From: Bradyrhizobium sp. AZCC 1719 | Lineage (GTDB): Bacteria; Pseudomonadota; Alphaproteobacteria; Rhizobiales; Xanthobacteraceae | Direction: 5' to 3' | Assembly (NCBI RefSeq): GCF_036924525.1 | Contig: NZ_JAZHRU010000001.1 | Span: 6,849,001-6,913,000 of the forward strand | Length of the DNA stretch: 64,000 bases | In this document: piece after piece, positions 61,612-64,000 of the stretch | Layout of the letters: the number at the start of each line of letters is the position of its first letter | How positions within the stretch are numbered: the first letter of the stretch is position 1 | Program-made: the position numbers and the translations under genes | The notes under the pieces: model-generated | The model's database searches: none | Seen by the model: only the letters and a program-made list of their open reading frames with translations | What the model was told of the DNA's origin: nothing

Positions 61612-63207
61612 ATGTCGGTACGTCAGACTTTGCTTGCAGCGGCCACGGCTTCCATCCTTGCCGCGGCAATGGCGCCGGCATCGGCCCAGAGCCTGCGTTA
61701 TGCCAACCAGGGCGACCTCAAGTCCCTCGACCCCTACACGCTGAACGAGAGCACCACTCACGCCCATCTCGGTCACATCTTTGAAGGTCTCATCGCCCGC
61801 GACAAGGATCTGAAGATCATCCCCGCTCTGGCGGAGAAATGGGAAACACCGGAGCCGACCCGCTGGCGGTTCCATTTGCGCAAGGGCGTGAAATTCCAGA
61901 ACGGCGACCCCTTCACTGCCGACGACGTGCTTTTCTCGGCGGAACGTGTTCAAAAGAAGGGCTCGAACCTGCAGACCCGCATTCCCAGCGGTACCAAGGT
62001 CGTCAAGGTCGACGACCACACGGTGGACTTCATCCTGACCTCGCCCAATCCCATTCTCAATTCGCAATGGGATACCTGGTACATCATGAGCAAGAAGTGG
62101 GCCGAGGCTAACAACGCCGTCGAACCCACGCCCGCGGCGGCAACGACGCCGAGCTTTGCCTCGCTCAACGCCAACGGCACCGGCGCCTTCTCGGTCGAAA
62201 GCCACCAGCCCGGCGTCAAGACCGTATTCAAGGCCAACCCGAACTGGTGGCGCAAGCCCGAACATAATCTCAAGGAAATCATCTTCACGCCAATCGGCTC
62301 GGACGCCACGCGCGTTGCCGCGCTGCTGTCCGGCGAAGTCGACGTCATCGAGCCGGTTCCGATCCAGGATATTACGCGGGTGGATTCCAGCCCGAACGCC
62401 CAGGTGCTGAAGGGACCGGAACTCCGCACCATCTTCCTCGGCATGGATCAGGTCCGCGACGAACTGCTCTACTCCAACGTCAAGGGCAAGAATCCCTTCA
62501 AGGACATCAAGGTGCGCGAGGCCTTCTTCAAGGCCGTCGATATCGAGCTGATCAAGACCCGCGTCATGCGCGGCCTGGCGACGCCTTCGGCGCTGATGAT
62601 CGCGCCGCAATTGTTCAAGTTGTCCGGCGACTTTACCCGTCCGAAATTCGATCCCGACGGCGCCAAGAAGCTGCTGACCGAGGCCGGCTATCCCGACGGT
62701 TTCGAAGTCACGATGGACTGCCCCAACGACCGTTATGTCAACGACGCCGCGATCTGTCAGGCCGTCGTCGGCATGCTGGCCCGCATCGGGGTCAAGGTGA
62801 CGCTCCTGGCCCAGCCCAAGGCGCAGTATTTCGCCAAGGTGCTGAAGCCCGGCGGTTACCAGACCTCGTTCTATCTGCTCGGCTGGACGCCCGGCACGCT
62901 CGACTCCCACAACGTCCTGCATGACATCATGGGCTGTCGCGACGATCCGAAGTCCAACCGCGGCGAGGCCAATCTCGGTGGCTACTGCAACAAGAAGGTC
63001 GACGCACTCACCGAGAAGGTCTTGCAGGAATCGGACACGAACAAGCGAGACCTCCTGATCAAGGAAGCCTTCGAGATCGGCACCAAGGATGTCGGCTACA
63101 TCCCGCTGCACCAGCAGGCGCTGGCCTGGGGTGTGTCGAAGAAAGTGAAACTGAGCCAGCGCGCCGACAACCAGGTCTTGCTCTACTGGGCGACCAAACA
63201 GGATTAG
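61612..63207 (+). CDS. Peptide/nickel-type ABC transporter substrate-binding protein (family 5)
   Basis: A 531-residue SBP_bac_5 protein. An N-terminal Sec-type signal peptide (MSVRQTLLAAATASILAAAM, with APASAQS cleavage region) precedes a mature domain starting LRYANQGDLKSLDPYTLNES. Other family motifs are WRFHLRKGVKFQNGDPFTAD and RVAALLSGEVDVIEPVPIQD. The ATG at 61612 starts the signal peptide; the frame extends upstream to 61531. It is the first gene of an operon with the permease at 63310. The ligand could be a peptide or amino acid derivative; the divergent DadA-like gene hints at D-amino-acid-containing substrates. Confidence 0.92.
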   Translation: MSVRQTLLAAATASILAAAMAPASAQSLRYANQGDLKSLDPYTLNESTTHAHLGHIFEGLIARDKDLKIIPALAEKWETPEPTRWRFHLRKGVKFQNGDPFTADDVLFSAERVQKKGSNLQTRIPSGTKVVKVDDHTVDFILTSPNPILNSQWDTWYIMSKKWAEANNAVEPTPAAATTPSFASLNANGTGAFSVESHQPGVKTVFKANPNWWRKPEHNLKEIIFTPIGSDATRVAALLSGEVDVIEPVPIQDITRVDSSPNAQVLKGPELRTIFLGMDQVRDELLYSNVKGKNPFKDIKVREAFFKAVDIELIKTRVMRGLATPSALMIAPQLFKLSGDFTRPKFDPDGAKKLLTEAGYPDGFEVTMDCPNDRYVNDAAICQAVVGMLARIGVKVTLLAQPKAQYFAKVLKPGGYQTSFYLLGWTPGTLDSHNVLHDIMGCRDDPKSNRGEANLGGYCNKKVDALTEKVLQESDTNKRDLLIKEAFEIGTKDVGYIPLHQQALAWGVSKKVKLSQRADNQVLLYWATKQD

Positions 63208-63220
63208 TCAGGCTCGACAC

Positions 63221-63260
63221 AGGTCCCGGTGGCTCTAGCGGCTTCCGGGACCTTTCGTTT
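63221..63260 (+). terminator. Hairpin after the substrate-binding protein gene, attenuator-like
   Basis: A nine-base stem, AGGTCCCGG (63221-63229) with CCGGGACCT (63245-63253), is followed by TTCGTTT. It stands 13 bases after the SBP stop and before the permease gene. Such hairpins often let the binding protein be made in excess of the permease. Confidence 0.7.
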
Positions 63261-63309
63261 CCAGGCGACAGCGACGTCCGCCGCACCAAGAGAGCAGTGA
63301 AAGGAATAC

Positions 63310-64000
63310 ATGCTCGCTTTCACTCTTCGCCGCGCTATCCAGGCCATCGGCGTCATGATCGCGGTCGGCGTCATCGCGTTCTCGATGTTCCGGTTCGCTG
63401 GCGATCCCGTCAACCAGATCGTCTCATTGGACACGCCGGCCGCCGAACGCGAGGCGGTCCGCAAGTCGCTCGGGCTAGACGATCCCGTCCCGGTGCAATT
63501 CGCACGCTATTTCGTCAATGCCGCGCAATTCAAGTTCGGGGTCTCCTATCAGTTCCGTCAGCCGGTTTCGAACCTGTTGATGGAACGAATGCCGGCGACG
63601 CTGGAGCTTGCCGCCTGCGCTACCGTTCTCGCCATGGTGTTCGGCATCCTGATGGGGGTCTATTCGGCGCTGCGGCGAGATACGATTCTGACAAAGTTCT
63701 TCCAGGCAGTGTCGCTGATCGGAATCTCACTGCCGACCTTCCTGATCGGCATCCTTCTCATCTATCTGTTCTCGGTGACGCTGGGCTGGCTGCCTTCATT
63801 CGGCCGCGGCGACGTGGTGCGGATCGGCTGGTGGACGACCGGCCTGCTCACCCTTTCCGGCCTGAAGGCGCTGATCATGCCATCGATTACGCTGGGCCTG
63901 TTCCAGATGACCCTGATCATGCGGCTGGTGCGCGCTGAAATGCTTGAAGTGCTCCGCACCGACTACATCCGCTTCGCCCGCGCCCGCGGCCTGACCACGC
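63310..64000 (+). CDS. Peptide/nickel-type ABC transporter permease (DppB/OppB-like), cut by window end
   Basis: The first 230 residues of an inner-membrane permease. The N-terminal MLAFTLRRAIQAIGVMIAVG opening and the segment KSLGLDDPVPVQFARYF are typical of DppB/OppB proteins. The coupling-loop beginning (RLVRAEMLEVLRTDYIRFAR followed by ARGLTT) is visible at the edge. The ATG at 63310 has an AAGGA site. The window stops inside the gene, so the second permease and ATPases of this transporter are not seen. Confidence 0.9.
   Translation, partial: MLAFTLRRAIQAIGVMIAVGVIAFSMFRFAGDPVNQIVSLDTPAAEREAVRKSLGLDDPVPVQFARYFVNAAQFKFGVSYQFRQPVSNLLMERMPATLELAACATVLAMVFGILMGVYSALRRDTILTKFFQAVSLIGISLPTFLIGILLIYLFSVTLGWLPSFGRGDVVRIGWWTTGLLTLSGLKALIMPSITLGLFQMTLIMRLVRAEMLEVLRTDYIRFARARGLTT

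Overview
The window looks like a chromosomal segment of a Bradyrhizobium-type alphaproteobacterium (Bradyrhizobium, Rhodopseudomonas or Afipia relatives). The reasons are the high GC content, the many amino-acid-type (Liv) and peptide-type ABC transporter genes, several chemoreceptors, a complete phenylacetyl-CoA epoxidase cluster, polyhydroxyalkanoate (PHA) genes and abundant intergenic palindromic repeats. This assignment is an inference from gene content; no marker gene (rRNA, tRNA) was seen. 54 protein genes are supported. No prophage, insertion sequence, CRISPR array or RNA gene was found.

Layout. 1-5 kb: a Baeyer-Villiger-type flavin monooxygenase, divergent from a nitronate monooxygenase-like gene and a thiolase-like gene. 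5-17 kb: five chemoreceptor (MCP) genes on the minus strand, four of them consecutive, with an AraC-type regulator between the first and second. Each has a different sensor region but a very similar signalling domain. Two share an almost identical 840-bp 3' half, three share an upstream motif with exact spacing, and three are followed by clear terminators. 17-21 kb: the four-enzyme L-threonate pathway (ltnD, otnI, otnK on minus; otnC on plus), which would yield dihydroxyacetone phosphate. 21-26 kb: a livKHMGF-type transporter. 26-37 kb: a DUF1445 gene divergent from a LysR regulator, then an M20 amidohydrolase, 2-hydroxyacid dehydrogenase, tartrate dehydrogenase, an SDR without its usual catalytic residues, an amidase, a molybdopterin oxidoreductase, an alpha/beta-hydrolase-OsmC fusion and a YeeE/YedE transporter.

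37-45 kb: a zinc-type dehydrogenase, a GIY-YIG protein and the phenylacetate upper pathway (paaX, paaABCDE, paaI, paaK), all on minus. The ring-opening and beta-oxidation genes are not in the window. 45-51 kb: a lipase-like hydrolase, a DUF445 membrane protein, a phasin and the overlapping set phaE-phaC-GNAT (class III PHA synthase). 51-60 kb: a hydrolase, a spermidine-synthase-like protein, a self-sufficient CYP102-type P450/reductase fusion, an epoxide-hydrolase-like protein, a wax ester synthase/DGAT, and a DUF6489-hydrolase pair whose hydrolase is a paralogue of the one at 45.7 kb. The region from 48 to 60 kb therefore reads as storage-lipid and fatty-acid metabolism. 60-64 kb: a DadA-like FAD oxidase and the start of a peptide-type ABC transporter operon cut by the window end.

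Five families of palindromic intergenic repeats (called A to E here) occur 16 times. Several lie inside operons (between livK and livH, paaB and paaC, paaE and paaI), where they may shape mRNA processing. The most interesting unexplained signals are the shared upstream motif and homogenised signalling module of the MCP genes, the extra C-terminal segment on OtnC, the SDR lacking catalytic residues, and the DUF6489-hydrolase pair.
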